Shown: positions 12,212 to 25,611, numbered from the stretch's first letter. The stretch is DNA of 64,000 nucleotides from Ascaphus truei (GCA_036426205.1 CM071568.1:39073328-39137327), one strand, 5' to 3'. Notes: generated by a model from the sequence alone, not told the origin. Numbers and translations: made by a program.

Positions 12212-12944
12212 TCTATATCTATATAATCGAAAATCTTGTTTGAGAGTGTCTGGAGACCATTTGATTGGTCCGTCGGTCCGCCCGCCCTCCCACGGCTCTC
12301 ATTGGCCGGTGTGATGTGATTTGTGGGGTTTCTGTGGCCCCCGCTAACTGTTTTTGTTTCCCGCCCGCCCCTTCCCCCACGGCTATCATTGGCCAACCTA
12401 GGAAAGACACTCTTCTCTGTGTAGTTCTTTCCCTCTCTATCCCTATAACACATGGGGCACGCTCACTTCCCGGGCTTCCACCCTCCCGTTTACGGCGCTC
12501 ACATCCCTGACCCATGACACTCTCGCGAAGTCCTTCCCCACAGGCTTCATCATCCCATGCGGACAATCACCGCGATGCCAACGGTTCCCACAGAAACCGA
12601 CGAGAAAACGCCAAACCAAGAAAACGAAACAAGGAGTACGGCAGGAGTACACAGCCCTAACCAAAGAAATCACCGATGAACAAAGCCCCTAACCATCCCC
12701 CATGGTGCTTCCTCATCCCTCCCCACAGCGCCTCATCCTCCCCACAGGCCTCATCCTCCCCAGGCTTGTCACTCCTAGGAATCTCAAGTCACCATAGGCC
12801 TACGCCTACCACCTGGCTCTCCTCCCTCACCATGTTGTGCTCTCCTCAATTTCACCCGGCGACTCTCCTCCCTCACACACCGCTCTCCCCCTATACCTGG
12901 CTACTATAATACCTGCAAAAGGCGAGATATATACAGTCAACGCG

Positions 12945-13215
12945 GCTCTCTCGTCACCCTCACCCGACGCTCTCCTCCCTCACCCGGCGCTCTTCTCCCT
13001 CATACACCGCTCTCCCTCACCCGGCGCTCTCTCCTCCCTCACCCGGCACTCTCTTCTCCCTCACCCGGCACTCTCTCCTCCCTCACCCGGCGCTCTCCTC
13101 CCTCACACACCGCTCCCTTCCCCGGCGCTCTCCTCCCTCACACACCGCTCCCTTCCCCGGCGCGCTCCCTCACCCGGCGCTCTCACCCTTCCCCGGCGCT
13201 TCCCCCCCACACAGA
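12945..13215. repeat. Minisatellite A (CACCCGGCGCTCTC unit)
   Basis: Tandem, imperfect units of roughly 20 bases of the form CTCCCTCACCCGGCGCTCT, with some extended by CACACACCGCTC. The strand shown is C-rich with few purines. The same array type lies at about 31185-31560 in copy 2. Confidence 0.9.
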
Positions 13216-13489
13216 GCACGCTCTCTGCAGCTCTCCCCTCACATAGGCCGCTCCCCCAGCTCCCCATCCCGAGAGCGCTCCTCCGGCTCTCACCTCACAC
13301 AGGGCGCTCCTCCGGCTGTCTCCGCCTCTCCCGTGAAAGGCACAGCACCTCCTCACCGGAGTGTCTCAGCCTCTCCGCTGAGGAATCTGAGGTGGAGAAG
13401 GAGCGCGGCCGGTACCCGGAGGAAGAGGAGGAGCGCGGCCGGGTCCAAGGTGAGTAAACGCAGGGGAATGGGTTCTTTAACGCGTCCCT

Positions 13490-13812
13490 GACCCCCCCTG
13501 CCCTTTGCCCCCTGCCCTCCCACCCCCTGCCCTTTGCCCCCTGCTCTCCCTCACCCTGCCCTTTGCCAACTGCCCTCCCTCCCCCTGCCCTTTGCCCCCT
13601 GCCCTCCCTCCCCCTGCCCTTTGCCCCCTGCCCTCCCTCCCCCTGCCCTTTGCCTCCTTCCCTCCCTCCCCCTGCCCTTTGCCCCCTGCCCTCCCTCATC
13701 CTGCCCTTTGCCCCCTGCCCCCCCGCCCTTTGCCCCCTGCCCTCCCTGCCCTTTGACCTTTCTGCCCCCTGCCCTCCCTGCCCTTTGCCCTCCCTGCCCT
13801 TTGCCCTCGTGC
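13490..13812. repeat. Minisatellite B (CCCTGCCCTTTGCCCC unit)
   Basis: About eleven units of roughly 29 bases built from CCCTGCCCTTTGCCCC plus CTGCCCTCC. The plus strand carries almost no G except in TGCC, so the minus strand has regular GGG runs. It expands to about 2 kb in copy 2 (31855-33930). Confidence 0.93.
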
Positions 13813-15062
13813 TCATCTGGGTGGGTTATTAGATAGAACTAAACTACTGCACCGACACACTTTATTCAGAGCAAATACCCGGTATGTACCTGGCACGGAT
13901 ACTGGAATGCGCCGCTATCACCTCTGACAAGCCCGTTGCGTTTGCCTTACCAGCCTGGGTTAATTAAGGCCTTGGCTGATGGGCGGCTGCTGATCTGTTA
14001 AATGATAATGATTAGGATTTTAACGGCTGGCAATGCTTTCGGTGTCTACCAGATGGCATAATTTCATTGAATTGTAATGCAGTTTATATATATATACTGT
14101 GCAGATTGAAGCCAGCGGGAATAAAATGCTTTCAATCCCTGCTTGGAAAATAAACTCAATGCACTCGGGCAGAAAACGCAGAAAACAGTTCACAACCTCA
14201 CTACACCCGGCTATACCTGAATGGGGGATAGCCAAGCTCGAATAAAGTGTGTGTCGCCAGTGTAGAAAGGATAAACCCAGTTGCAGGCCCTCAACCTCCA
14301 TGGGTTGGTGACAATTGATATTCGTAAAAAAACCCTTCTTTGCCAAATGATTCAAATAAAAAAAATTTAAAGGAAAATCGAAACAGAGTTGACCAATATC
14401 AAACACGATGAATACTGGGGTCTAATCTTAATTAAGAGGGCTTATGGACAGGTTGGTCCACCAATGGTCCTCAGGCAAGTTGGCACTTACGGCACCAGAT
14501 TAGGACGTGACCTGCATACGGGACAAGGATTAATTATGAGGTTCGAAGCACTCTCCTTTTACTCGCAAAGGTCCGTCAAATGGGACAATATCTAATCCAC
14601 AGGATCAGGGATTAGTACAAGCTCACCAGCTGCCCCACCTTCACCTCTGCAAAGTTCCTCAAAGCGTTCTATCTCATCCTCCATCCGTCCCAATATACTA
14701 CTTGCCACGAACAGGTGCATAAGTGGGGGCACGTTGTTTGACATAATATGCCAACCAGGGTTATCCCATGGCTCTCTAGCCAACCCCACCTTCTCCTTCG
14801 CAAGGAAACCAGTGAAATGAGAGTTAAGTGAGTAATATTAACCCGTGGATTGGAGCACGCCTTGTGGTTCAAGCAATATACAAAAGACAAAAAAAGGATT
14901 CCAGATATACACATTATACACAGATCTTGGTGAAGTGCGGGTTTCGGGATAAAATAAACCTTTATGTACACATTTTCTCTGGATTCTATTGAGAACTCAC
15001 TGAATATCAGCTTTTGAAAAAGACATATTTGCCCCTATTTTTGCTTGTTTTTCTTGTTCACA
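13813..15062. other. Junction and spacer between duplicated copies, unannotated
   Basis: Sequence unique to the spacer between the two copies. It starts abruptly after minisatellite B. I recognise no element. A minus-strand open frame of 65 codons at 14592-14789 has non-repetitive composition and an acidic stretch (EDEIERFEEL) but no start context or family that I can name. Confidence 0.5.
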
Positions 15063-16899
15063 TGTAACGGGTTTCCCCCCCCCCCCCCAATCGCAGTACA
15101 GTGTGGGGTGCAGGGAACATACAGGGTTACTCGGGAGGGGTGGTGCTATAACTGTTGGCTCACAGGAGGGCTGAGCTTGCGCACGGGGAACCTGCGGGCT
15201 TATACTAGGGGTACTTACTTACAACGATGGCCAGCGCCTCCACCTGCGATGGCTCCCACCAGATGGGGAGTGGTTCCTCGCAGGACAAACACAATAATCA
15301 CATAGACAGCATGTATATAAACTAATGACTTTACTAACAGGAATACGACACCTCACATCATAAGAACCTGTGTCCCTCTCACGAGAGACCTAACCGCCGA
15401 CGTCTCACAGGACGCGTCCTAACACCAAGTGATCCCACAGTGTCCATAACCCCACACAATGTCCCGCACTCTTGAGGAGAAAAGAAAGCAATGGTGACTG
15501 CGCGTCATGTCACTAATTTACCTAAGCAGAAGGTGGTGCACTTGATGACGTAGTTACCTGCGAGCACTCCAGTGCTCGGGCTCACAACACTCACAAAGGC
15601 ATCAGTCGGGCGATGACTCCTTCTGATCCTCCAACCGAACTCATGCACGTGCGGGAACCGCCAGGGCGGGTACCACTCTGGTAGTTCTCTGTGAACCCCA
15701 AGTGGTCCGAACGCTTCACAGGAACAGCAGCAGCCGCTGGTCCCTATCTAATCAAAGTGGCACTACGCTATCTATAGCCGTCCATATAGCACACAACCTG
15801 AAAAGGCTTTGGGGAAACTCCTAGGGGCCTACAGGGTATGACCTGTCCACAATCCCCTAACTCCAAGTCCCTCAGCCTCACAATACCTACGCGAGTCCCA
15901 GTGCCTACAGCAGCAAGCTGTAGCTCACAGGGTGCCTGGCAGCCAACGGTGCTCGCAACACGGTTCATGGTCAGACCTCACAAGGCAATGACAGCCATGA
16001 CGCTCTGCAAGGCACACTCTAAAACCACTAAGAGGCAGCGTCCCTATCTTGGGCCTCCCTCAGCACTTACCCACTAACCTAGTGGGGGTTTGGGGCCTAC
16101 CTGGGTGTGCGGTACCTATAGGGCCGAGGAGCTGCACTCGCTCCCCGCACCTTCCTTCCCTAACAGCTTCCCCTGCTCAAACGGACTATCCTAGTGGACA
16201 GGGTCCCTTAACCTAGGGCATTCCCTGGCCAACAACCCACTACATTGGAGGCGAGAGTTGTAACTAGCTAATTCAGACCCTGGGAGTTCTGCCTAGTACA
16301 GGGAGTCCTGGACCTCCGTACCTACCTCCTTCCATGGGATGCTCCCGGTATCTGACTGTCTAACGTGGCCCGTCAGCGCGGCGAAATGATCCCACTTGCT
16401 TCTGAGACTCATAAGCCTATTGGCTCCCTGGTTATCACGTGGGCGCGCAGAGGCTTTTGAGATTCTGTGTCAATTTAGTCCTATAAGCAGAGCCCTTCCC
16501 TGGTAGGCTAGGCTTCGCGGGCTTTTACCTCCCTCTCCGCGCCCTGCGCAAAGCCTCCTCGGCGGCTGCCTCAATCTTCCCTCCTCTGCCTAACCTGCCC
16601 TCGCGCGACTTTGCCCTGACTCTGGGTATCTAAATGCGCATCGCGACCACTGCGGCATGCGTGAGTATACGGGGCAATGGCGGCGCCCTTTACCGCACGG
16701 ACTCCGGGAGCGCCGGGAGCCTGTGAGTGCGTGCGGCCTTGGCACCGGCCGCACGCGTCCCGGCACCACCGAGCCGGGGGGACCCTGGACCGCCCTCTCC
16801 TGCCATCGCGGACGGAGCCGCCATGGATGCGGCGGCCCCCGAGATCGGCAGCCAGGTGACGGGGGGCACTGGAAGGCTGGGAAGACCTGGATACCCACA
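15063..16899 (-). mobile_element. Antisense solo LTR, divergent long subfamily
   Basis: On the minus strand it begins TGTGGGTATCCAGGTCTTCC and ends AAACCCGTTACA, about 1837 bp. It shares with the other LTRs the end sequence, the U5-like block (read here as GCGCCTCCACCTGCGATGGC near 15234) and a CGAGCACTGGAGTGCTCG palindrome that is also in the LTR at 37972. A C-run of 14 at 15076-15089 lies next to the 3' end. Left flank TTCACA and right flank TATATAT do not match, so no target duplication is visible. Frames of 60-130 codons in the GC-rich half are LTR sequence. Confidence 0.75.
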
Positions 16900-18249
16900 T
16901 ATATATCCACGCTCCCACAAAACATCTTCCCAGAGCGTGCATCAAGGTCATCAGAGCCCAAAGCATTGTTATTAAATGTGTAATTCTATAAAAAAAAAAA
17001 CAAAAATTAATATAAAATATAGTGATAGATTGTATGGTTTTTTTTTAAATACCATTTCTGCAATTACACACAAGGCAGAACAGCTTCTTAAAATAAAAGG
17101 TAAAAACAGACAGAAAACCTTACTTTAACCCAAATGCATTACTTTCCCTTAAGAGCGGCCAGGGCTTAAAATGAGGCTCAAAATGCTTTGTCCAAAGCAT
17201 GCCTTGGTGAGATATAATTTCAAAATTCTTTTCCCAGACTTGAATACATTCTTGCCTCATGGCACCGGCATAAGCCCACTGCTTCTAGGGATTTGCTTTT
17301 AACTTGCTCTACCCCAGATATGTTTATAGAATTTGTTTAGGAACCATGGACACCTTGAGTGGGCTATCCAGGATGAGACCCCCCCACCCACAAAGTAAGT
17401 CCTTGAAGTTTCAAGAGGCAGACCAAACAAAAAGTCCTGACCGGTTTCCAAACCCAGCATTTGTATTTGTTAAAACAAGGTAGTTATTAAACCACCAAGC
17501 ACCAAAGGGAGTAACACACTTAATATCTATGATATTATCACGTGACACAAAGTGTCAAAATTCATAAAAACATCCCTAATGTGGTGAAAAAAAAGGGCAG
17601 AAGGAGGAAAATACCACGGGATGTTGTGCACCGGGTGCCTATAGCCTATACTGTTATATTGTAATAATTTTTTGCAAAAATATATAAAGTTTTTAAACAA
17701 AATCAATTATCATCCAGCAGGGAGGCGAGTGCCCGCAACTGGGTTTACCTTTTCCATGTTTGAGTAGTTCAACATAAAAAACGGAGCCTGCAATTCATTA
17801 ATAAAAGCAAGCAAAAAGCAGGTTGGTTTATTAGGACAGATGAGATCTGGATGGAATCTGTCGAAAGTAGCATGTCATTGCGGAAAAGCGGAGAGGTCAT
17901 GAGGGATGCTATGTGAGCTCCAAGTGGGTGCAGAGGACAAACCGGTTGGGAGAAGGATTCTATAGACGACTGAGCACTACGGGTCTGGCCCACCATCTAA
18001 TCCGCGCTATACCTCCGGAATTCCCAGTAGTCATCTGTCTCACGCCACAGCTTGTTTTGTAAATTCACATTGTTATATTACTGTTATTGTTAAATTGTTA
18101 GTCCACTGTAGTGGGACTTTTTTATTGCATATAAATTTTATTCTGCCTAATCAGGCGCTTTTTCCGTTTTTCATTACAATTGCTATGTGGAGCGCCCTCC
18201 TGAGAGCTCGCCACTGCAGAGACGTTGTGGTCGCAACAGGGGCAGCAAT
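16900..18249. other. Unannotated AT-rich spacer
   Basis: No gene, RNA or element ends recognised. It contains A-runs and T-runs near 16990 and 17040 and leads into the second duplicated copy at 18250. Confidence 0.55.
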
Positions 18250-18979
18250 GAGAATTTGCAGCGCCCGTTAATCATTTGGCGACAGCATGTGAGCGCGGAC
18301 CGCATAAATTGTTCTTATAGTGGAGTCTAATTTGGCCACTGGTCCCTCTAGACGCACAACAAGAAGCGTTCTTAAATTAAAGAGCTGTTCTGTTAAAATG
18401 AATGAAGCTAGCATGCCGTTTGACGTAGCTGATATGGCATGGGGTCTGGCACTTCAGGGATTGCATGATAAATAGCTACATGAATAGTAGATGAGGTTGA
18501 GAAAAGACATTGTCATCAAAGTTCAAACATGTTCAATTTTGAAGACAGATACCTTATCCTATATTGTATGTGCAGTATTTTATCTGAAGGAAGGCAAAAC
18601 AAAACCCAGGAAATGTGTATCCAAGGCTTGTCTCATAAGGGGAAAAAATAAATTTCTTCCTGACTCCAAATATGGGCAATAAGATTACTCACTGATCAAC
18701 ATCCTTCCCATGTTTACCTATTTGGTTATATCTTCTGTATTAACTACAATAATGTCCAAACTTTTTTTTTTTAAAGATATCTATGTATCTGCCATCATAG
18801 TCTCCATGGGGAATGACATTCCAGATTTGAACTCCCGCACGGTAAAGAAACCGTTCCTTGGTTTCTGGTGAAAAGCTCCTTTCCTCCAAACCTTAAGGTA
18901 GGACCTGTGTCATTGTAATGCTTCTTGGGATGAATAGTTCTTGGAAGCTCCTTGTATTGACAGAATATCATTGTATATA

Positions 18980-20521
18980 CCGTAGCGAGAAAAGGAGCAG
19001 GAAAAGTTGCCGAAACCACTTTTTTCCCCCCATATTTCAAAACTCCTAAAATAGTAATTAGATTTAATCTAAAGTCTTAATCAATTAGATATAAAAGATA
19101 CTGGTCAAGAAAACATGAAACTTTTCACAAAATGGATTTATCTACGAATGATTGAAACATTTTGTTTCAAGATCCATGTGTGAAAAAAAGAATGGGACCT
19201 TTAGATTCGACCCTGAGTAGCAATACTTAAACCTAAGCGTTCACTGTAACTGTGTGACCAGTCTCTCACATCGGATTTTGCGGAGTTTTCGCCCATTTGC
19301 CTTACAGAACTGCTTCAAACTCAGTAACATTTGAGGGGGTTCCTTTGCATGGACAGCTCACTTACGGTCTGCCCAAACATTTTCATGGGGTTAGGTCCGC
19401 TGTCTTGACTAGGCCATTCAAAACACGGGAATCTCTTTCTTATGCAGCCATTCTTTTGTCGATCGCTGTATGTTTAGGAATCATTGTTTGCGCATGACCC
19501 ACTTTCACTTCAACTTCGCTCCTAGATGGATGGCTGACATTCTCATCTAAAATGCTTCTCGATACAATGCAGGAATCAGTGTGGTGTCAACGGAAACTTG
19601 TCCAGCGAGTCACGAGGCAGCAAGGCAGCAAAGAAGCCCCAAAATCATCACACTTCCACCATCATGCTTGATTTGGTCGGGATGAGGTTTTTCGTTCGAA
19701 CGCCAGTGTTTAAGTGATTATCAAAAATAACGTTCGTTTTTTTCATTGAGGCCAAAAAGTTCTACCCTTGAACTCGTCTGTCCCAGAGAACTGTTTTAGA
19801 AGTCTTTGTGGATCATACTATATTCTCTTTGCAACTTCAGGGGGCAGCAATGTCCTTTCTAGAGAGCAGTGGTTTCCTCCTGGCTATTCTTCACATGAAC
19901 AACCCATTCTTGTCCAGTCTTTTTCTGATAGTTTTATTAGCCAAGGAGGAGGGGCCCTCCTGCAGATCCTTGGATGTGACTTCCTGGATGGGATGCATTT
20001 GCCGGTTTGTTTTGGCTGGACGAGATTTTTTGGAACGGACCCCGCTCTTGGTAGATTGCTGGGGTCTTGAACTTTTCTCTATTGTCTGACAATGGATTGA
20101 GTGGAGCCCCTATTCTTAGAAATGCTTTTTGTTCCCCTTTCTAGACAGGTAAGAACCAATAACTGCCCTTTTCCTGAGTCCTCAGAGATTCTTTTGATAC
20201 TTTTGTTTCACTCACCGTATGGTGAAGACAAACTCACAAGGTTGCTGAACTTAACTGGCTCCCAAATCACCCCTGAAGATCACCTTATTATTTAAAACAT
20301 CTGCTGATTCTAATTATCAGGGTTTCACTTACTTTTTCAAAGACCCCCTAACTTTTTAATTAATCATTGTTTGTCTAATTCAGACATCTTCTGTTTCAAA
20401 GACATGAATTGGTTCATATAAAAACTATTGGATATTGAAGAAAAGATGGTCTGATGGAAAACTATTGGAATTCTGTAATTATCATTCGGTTCACAAGTTT
20501 TTTCTCACCACTTAGTTACTG
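18980..20521 (-). mobile_element. Tc1/mariner DNA transposon, copy 2
   Basis: Counterpart of 724-2210, with the same terminal sequences (CGTAGCGAGAAAA at left, TTAGTTACTG at right) next to TA at both ends. Its transposase remnant on the minus strand has many additional frame breaks relative to copy 1, so plus-strand frames in this interval are not genes. Confidence 0.88.
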
Positions 20522-21389
20522 TATCGTATCCCCTCTTAATGCCTTTTCTAAGTAAACAAATCTAAGTGAGCAAGACTCTCTTATTAAATAAGATTTTCCA
20601 TCCCTTTATAATTTTGGTGGCTCATCTGTGCACTTTTTTTCTAGTTCAATATGGTATTTTTATGGAGTGGTGCCACAAACTGTACTGGATATAGTAGCTT
20701 CATCATAATCTAGTAGCTCATTTTGTAGAGGAATTCTGTCTGTGATCCTGTGGAAATGGACTCTCCCATTACGTCGTCATAGTGACAACAGAGATAGAGA
20801 GAGCTGGAGGGTCCATGGCACTCTGTGTCGCAGCCCCCCCCGGCAGGTTAAAGTGTTAAATCGATTAGGATTTATATGCCTACACTTAACTATAAAGTCA
20901 TAATTTTGCTGACCCATGCCAAAAAGTTCCCCCCATTGCCGTCATGTTTTTGTGAACTCTAAACTTATGTCTCAAAACTCATATTTGGCTCATGCATAAA
21001 ATTAACGTACGAATCCACGTCATAACCGACTCTTAATAGGCCCGAATATGAGCATAACTTAATCAGCGTTGAGACTGTGATCTAATGGTAGTTTGAAGTT
21101 ACATTTACTGTTCGTAAAGCCTGGACAGAGATTTAATGCGTTTGTGTTTTTTTTTTTTCACTTAGTTTTGGCCACAGGACATACCATGGTTTTTTAGAAA
21201 AACAACTGACCAGTAATAAAAGATGTGTTTACATGTAGCGCAATGACATGCGGAAGAGTAAAGAATGTAAATAACAATAGTTCCTATCCAAAAGATCATA
21301 TTTACGTTGGGGTGACTTGAGGACAGCAGGTGGACTATGGTATATCTCTATATTCTCTTATATCTCAAACGTGTTTTGCCACTAACAGC
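20522..21389. other. Copy-2 counterpart of 2211-3076
   Basis: AT-rich, no gene recognised. A T-run at about 21147-21159 is longer than in copy 1. Confidence 0.55.
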
Positions 21390-21720
21390 TAGAGACAGAT
21401 GGGCATGAGTTTGGGGCGAAATTGATCTGCCGTGGATTGGCCGATTTGTTTTTTGATCCGACGGATCAATTCTTTTCCAAAAAAAGGGCGATAAGGTTTT
21501 TTGTGGTTTAATTTTATGCCACCTAGATTCTTAGAATCCGTACGGATTGCTAATCCGCGGAATATGGATTCTACAAAAACCGTTCAACGGATCATACCCA
21601 ATGGGTTTTTTGATGAGTCCGTGCGGATATACACCGCGGCAAAAATGGTTTGAGGAGTTAAAATGCGAGAAGGAAAATACACAGATTAGGTAGATTAGCC
21701 CCAGCTGCTACTCAAAGATT
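21390..21720. mobile_element. hAT-type MITE, copy 2
   Basis: Counterpart of 3077-3385. The left end reads TAGAGACAGATGGGC with two extra bases and the right end CCAGCTGCTA with one. The flanks ACTAACAGC and CTCAAAGA are worn versions of the copy-1 target duplication. Confidence 0.8.
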
Positions 21721-24700
21721 CTTGATAGAGGGAGGGTCTCCAAAATCTGCAAGATTTTTATACTTCCAGTCTCCTTCAGTTACAGAGATCAACAACAGTG
21801 GTCAGGTGTTGGTTTTCGAAAACTCCGCGTATGAAAAAAGATTGTAAATGATATTGGTCCATTGCTCTTTCCTTCCTTGACAATACCACAATATCAAGCT
21901 TTTTCCGTGAAGTTAGGTTCTAGCCACCCTTTTGTCTTTCACCTATAAATAACCCCTAGAGGGAGAAATTAAACTTGCCTTAAAATATCATGGCGTGTCA
22001 AGCGAGAAGCGCCACGAACTACATGACTTGGTTCCAGTGTTGCTCTCTCTCTCCAGCAGTAGTTTCGTATGTCTGTGCGCTGGAAAATGGGAAAATTGAT
22101 CAATTTCTCACAGTTTGTTGTTGCCACATGATGAGTTCGAAAACCATTTATATGGCCGTTGCTCTTTATAAAAATTTGACTCAAAATGCACAAATTGTTT
22201 TTAAAAATATTGCCAGGTGTTTAAAACAAGTTGTTGCAATTGAGAATTAACCCAAGTGAGGATTGGTAATGTGATTAATTACAGTGTCATTATGATACCT
22301 CAATCTAAACAGAAGGGTTGGTGGTCATTTTATGACACTGGTGAAAAATGTTGCCCTTTGAAACCTGGCTCTAAAAGTTCATGATCATATATATTAAACA
22401 CTTGACACAGTCATACCAAATAAAAGGAATATACTTTAATACAGGAAAATGTAATATTAAACATGCGGTGCAAATTTGGTTTTCTAAGCAACAGTCAACA
22501 TTACACGCATTGAATTGATGCGATTTGGGGGTTCTGCGACCAAAACAAAGGAGGAAAGAAAAAGAAGTTACACCCCCAAGGAAGTATATGCGATCCGCTC
22601 ATGCTAAAATCAGTGCGACAGACTCCAAAATCAGTGAGAGCTGACGGTTCTGCTAGAGGTTAACCTGAAGCAAAGGACTTTCACCTTTACACTATACTTT
22701 CCACTATACAGCTGTCAAATTATATAAAGCGTAATCATCAGGCTCCTTCATCCACCTTTGAAACAAGAAATATTTTAAAAACCTTACTTCACTGTGTTGG
22801 AGTAATACATCTGCCTTAAAAGTAGGATTTGTCGCAATTGTATTATTTTTGAAAACTGGGCTGCGGTAACGTAAGAGCCGAGTTAGCCATAAAGATACCA
22901 CCTCAACCAAAGGGAATTCTATCGTGAGCCTCTGATCAATGAGAAAATTGGATAAGCCCTACTTAACAGTTACCCTATGTTAGAAGAGCTTAGGGTCAGT
23001 AGTATGTTCTTAGTTTTGCAGCTTCCATTGAATATTAGTCTATTGAGTAAGTATTTTGGGTGAAAAATCTGTTCCTTAAACTCAGTGGAAGCAAGGAGAT
23101 AGTCACCAAAATAAGCTGCCTTTAAATACCCTCTCAATGTTTATAAAACACTACATGGTTGGCCATATTTTGCCCTCTTAAACACTTTACAACTTTTCTC
23201 TTATTTCATGATATGCAATGACAGTTGATCTGAGATATATGGCCACAGGATAGGTCAGTATTCTATTCTACAAACCATAAGTACAAAATACTAAACTAAA
23301 TTGTCCAACCATTATTTGTGTGCACCGTATTGTTTGCAACTAAGGATAGGAGTTTGACACATCTGATTTACATATATTATAATCAAAAACATACAAAAAT
23401 GTTCGCTTGCACACCAAATTCTTGTCAACCCAGAGGCTTTAATGATCAGGTCATTAATAAATATATTACTTACAGAAACTTAAGCACTATAATATTTACA
23501 CCTACCCATATATTTTAATTTTGATGTGTATTTCATACTCCCACGCGAAGTTTTGCAGTGCCAGACGATACAATTTAGGTTCTATCCAGTACTGAGGGGT
23601 TAAGAAAACAAGAAGAAGATGTGTGTGTGTATGGCAACAAAAAAACTATCCACCTATCTGTGTCACTTAATTGTGGATGGTTGTCTTGATTGGCAATAAT
23701 TGAATTTAGCCACCAGCTTTATTCATAGAATAATACTGCATGCGAATGGGCCAGAGAGAGCCACTTCTTTTTTTTTTCTAATATAAACAAGGTTTTGTCT
23801 CTACTTCATTTTTACATCTGGAACCCTAACATATAAAGATTAACTCAAATATTTCAGTGTGTGATGAACAGTTTTTACCTAGGGTATCAGATTGTCAATT
23901 TGTGTGATTTTTCTCTTTCTGTTCCTGTTCATCTTCCAAGACCATCCTCTCTAATTACCTAATCCCAGATGGATCGTATCAAGGAGCATCAAGCTAACAT
24001 CCAATGATTTGTTTTGATTTCTCTCCCGATGAACAAGTAACACAGTGGAGTCAGTAGGCATGTAGTCATAGCACAAGCTCGTTCCAATTAATGGCCCGTA
24101 TTATTTCAGAAGGACTAAGTTTCCCATCAATGTTGTACTCAATCAATGTCATCTTAAGCATGACTCACAATTGGTGGTGGGGCGGGGGGAAAGCAATCCT
24201 TTAAAATATGGAAAAAAACACCCACCAGGGAAATAGTTCTCTGTTCCTATTTTCTTACGAACAATCCCCTTTGTAACTAGCTTTCCAACATAAATGACCC
24301 CTTTGCATGATAACATCGTGTGAGATAACAACACGATTAGTTGCAAAATGTATCAGTAAAAGAGAAGAAAAAAGCGAATCAATATTAGCTAGATAGATGA
24401 CAAGCGCAAGCAGAACTACAAAGGTATTGAAGGGGGGGGGCCCGTCTCCGCTCGAGCGCTTACGATTTGCAGAGTTGTAGTTATGGAAGTCAAAAGAGAG
24501 AAAGCAATTCGGAGCATCATTCACAAATACATACTCAGTTATGTCCGTTATTATTTTATATTTAACCTGTGAAATTACTGAAATGGTACAATATTCTGTG
24601 TTCATATTTTATCCTTATCAACTTCAACGTTTGAGCCTACTTGCGGTATCGGTAATGTACAATTGACTTTATAGAGATGTGCAGCTTTACCTGTGTTTTG

Positions 24701-25611
24701 ATTCCCTGGTCTAAACACTGTACAACCCAACAATGTCGTAAGATCTCTGTAATAACATGTTATGCTTTACTAAATAACACATTAAACTGAATAATAAAGT
24801 AGCTCATTAACCTCTGTTATTTGGACTATTACATGTATTTATCAGTTACGATGGTTTGCTGTCACAGCTTTCATTCATCCATGAATGACAAGCAGGAGTT
24901 GAAACCGTAGTGGGTAATCTGAGGTGCAAAAGGATAAAAATACATTGTTTGTGCCTATTAAACACTCTGAGATGGGCCTTAGACAGGAAGAGGAATCAGA
25001 AAATATTGAGGAGATTCAACTGATGTGGTTGGAAATAAGCAACGTCACCTGAGCAGGATAATTAGAAACCTGCCAGAGATGACTGAGCAAGGACCCTCCT
25101 CATAGGATTTTGGGTTCAGACCCAGATCAGCTGTCGGTTGTTTTCACCTGGCAGTTCCTCCGTTCTGCACAGTTATACAATGAGGGGCCATGATTATTCG
25201 TGGGGGCTTAAATCGTCTGCTTCTAGAAGAAGACAACAATAATCCATCCGCTGTTGTTAGCTCTTTTCTATACAACGTTTGCGTTTGCCTCTGCAGATGT
25301 TATGTTTTTCAAGAGCATGAATACTTCAGATTATCTACGTCCCCACCTTATTTTACGTGTGGTTCAAAATGGCATGAGGTATTGTATAAAGTCGTTGGCT
25401 GCTAGCAGTCAAAAGCTTGGGTTTTAAAGTCGCGAAGAGTGGTGGTACCCGCTCTCACCTAGCAGGAGGTTACTGCATTGCAAAGTGATGGCGAAGCTAT
25501 GCCAAATCAGGGTGCGGATTACCCTCTTCTTAAAACCTTCAATATTACCAGTAAAGATAAACTAAATTATCTTCATGGTTGTAATTGTTGTTTCTGAAGT
25601 TGCAGCATAAG
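21721..25611. other. Copy-2 counterpart of 3394-7197
   Basis: About 3.9 kb without recognisable genes. Short open frames differ from those in copy 1, which argues that none of them is coding. Confidence 0.55.

Larger units (their letters stand above)
1..13812 (+). repeat. Copy 1 of a long direct duplication
   Basis: The segment from the window start to about 13812 recurs in the same order and orientation from 18250. Anchors are: position 1 with 18250, Tc1 start 724 with 18980, hAT MITE 3077 with 21390, TTAA MITE 7198 with 25612, LTR 8369 with 26795, and Helitron start 12212 with 30677. The offset grows from about 18249 to 18465, so the second copy is longer. The left end lies outside the window. 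The right end falls inside a C-rich minisatellite, after which the two copies diverge. Copy 1 keeps terminal repeats that are damaged in copy 2. Whether the duplication is real or an assembly product cannot be decided from sequence alone. Confidence 0.95.
12212..13812 (+). mobile_element. Helitron-like element, copy 1, 3' end missing
   Basis: It begins TCTATATCTATATAATCG after an A at 12211, matching the 5' TC of Helitrons and the start of the complete copy at 30677. It then runs through a CTCATTGGCC-containing leader and two minisatellites. It breaks off inside the second minisatellite near 13812, without the terminal hairpin and CTAG seen in copy 2. I see no Rep/helicase coding sequence, so it is non-autonomous. 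Loss of the 3' end may be a real deletion or an assembly break within the repeat. Confidence 0.7.

Noticed and set aside
13295..13836. Overlapping 83-173 codon frames in the first minisatellite
   Set aside because: Same cause: repeat translation. The frames overlap each other in all phases.
16571..16983. Five overlapping frames on both strands in GC-rich sequence
   Set aside because: They lie in the 5' part of an antisense LTR. High GC makes all frames open and none shows a protein family.
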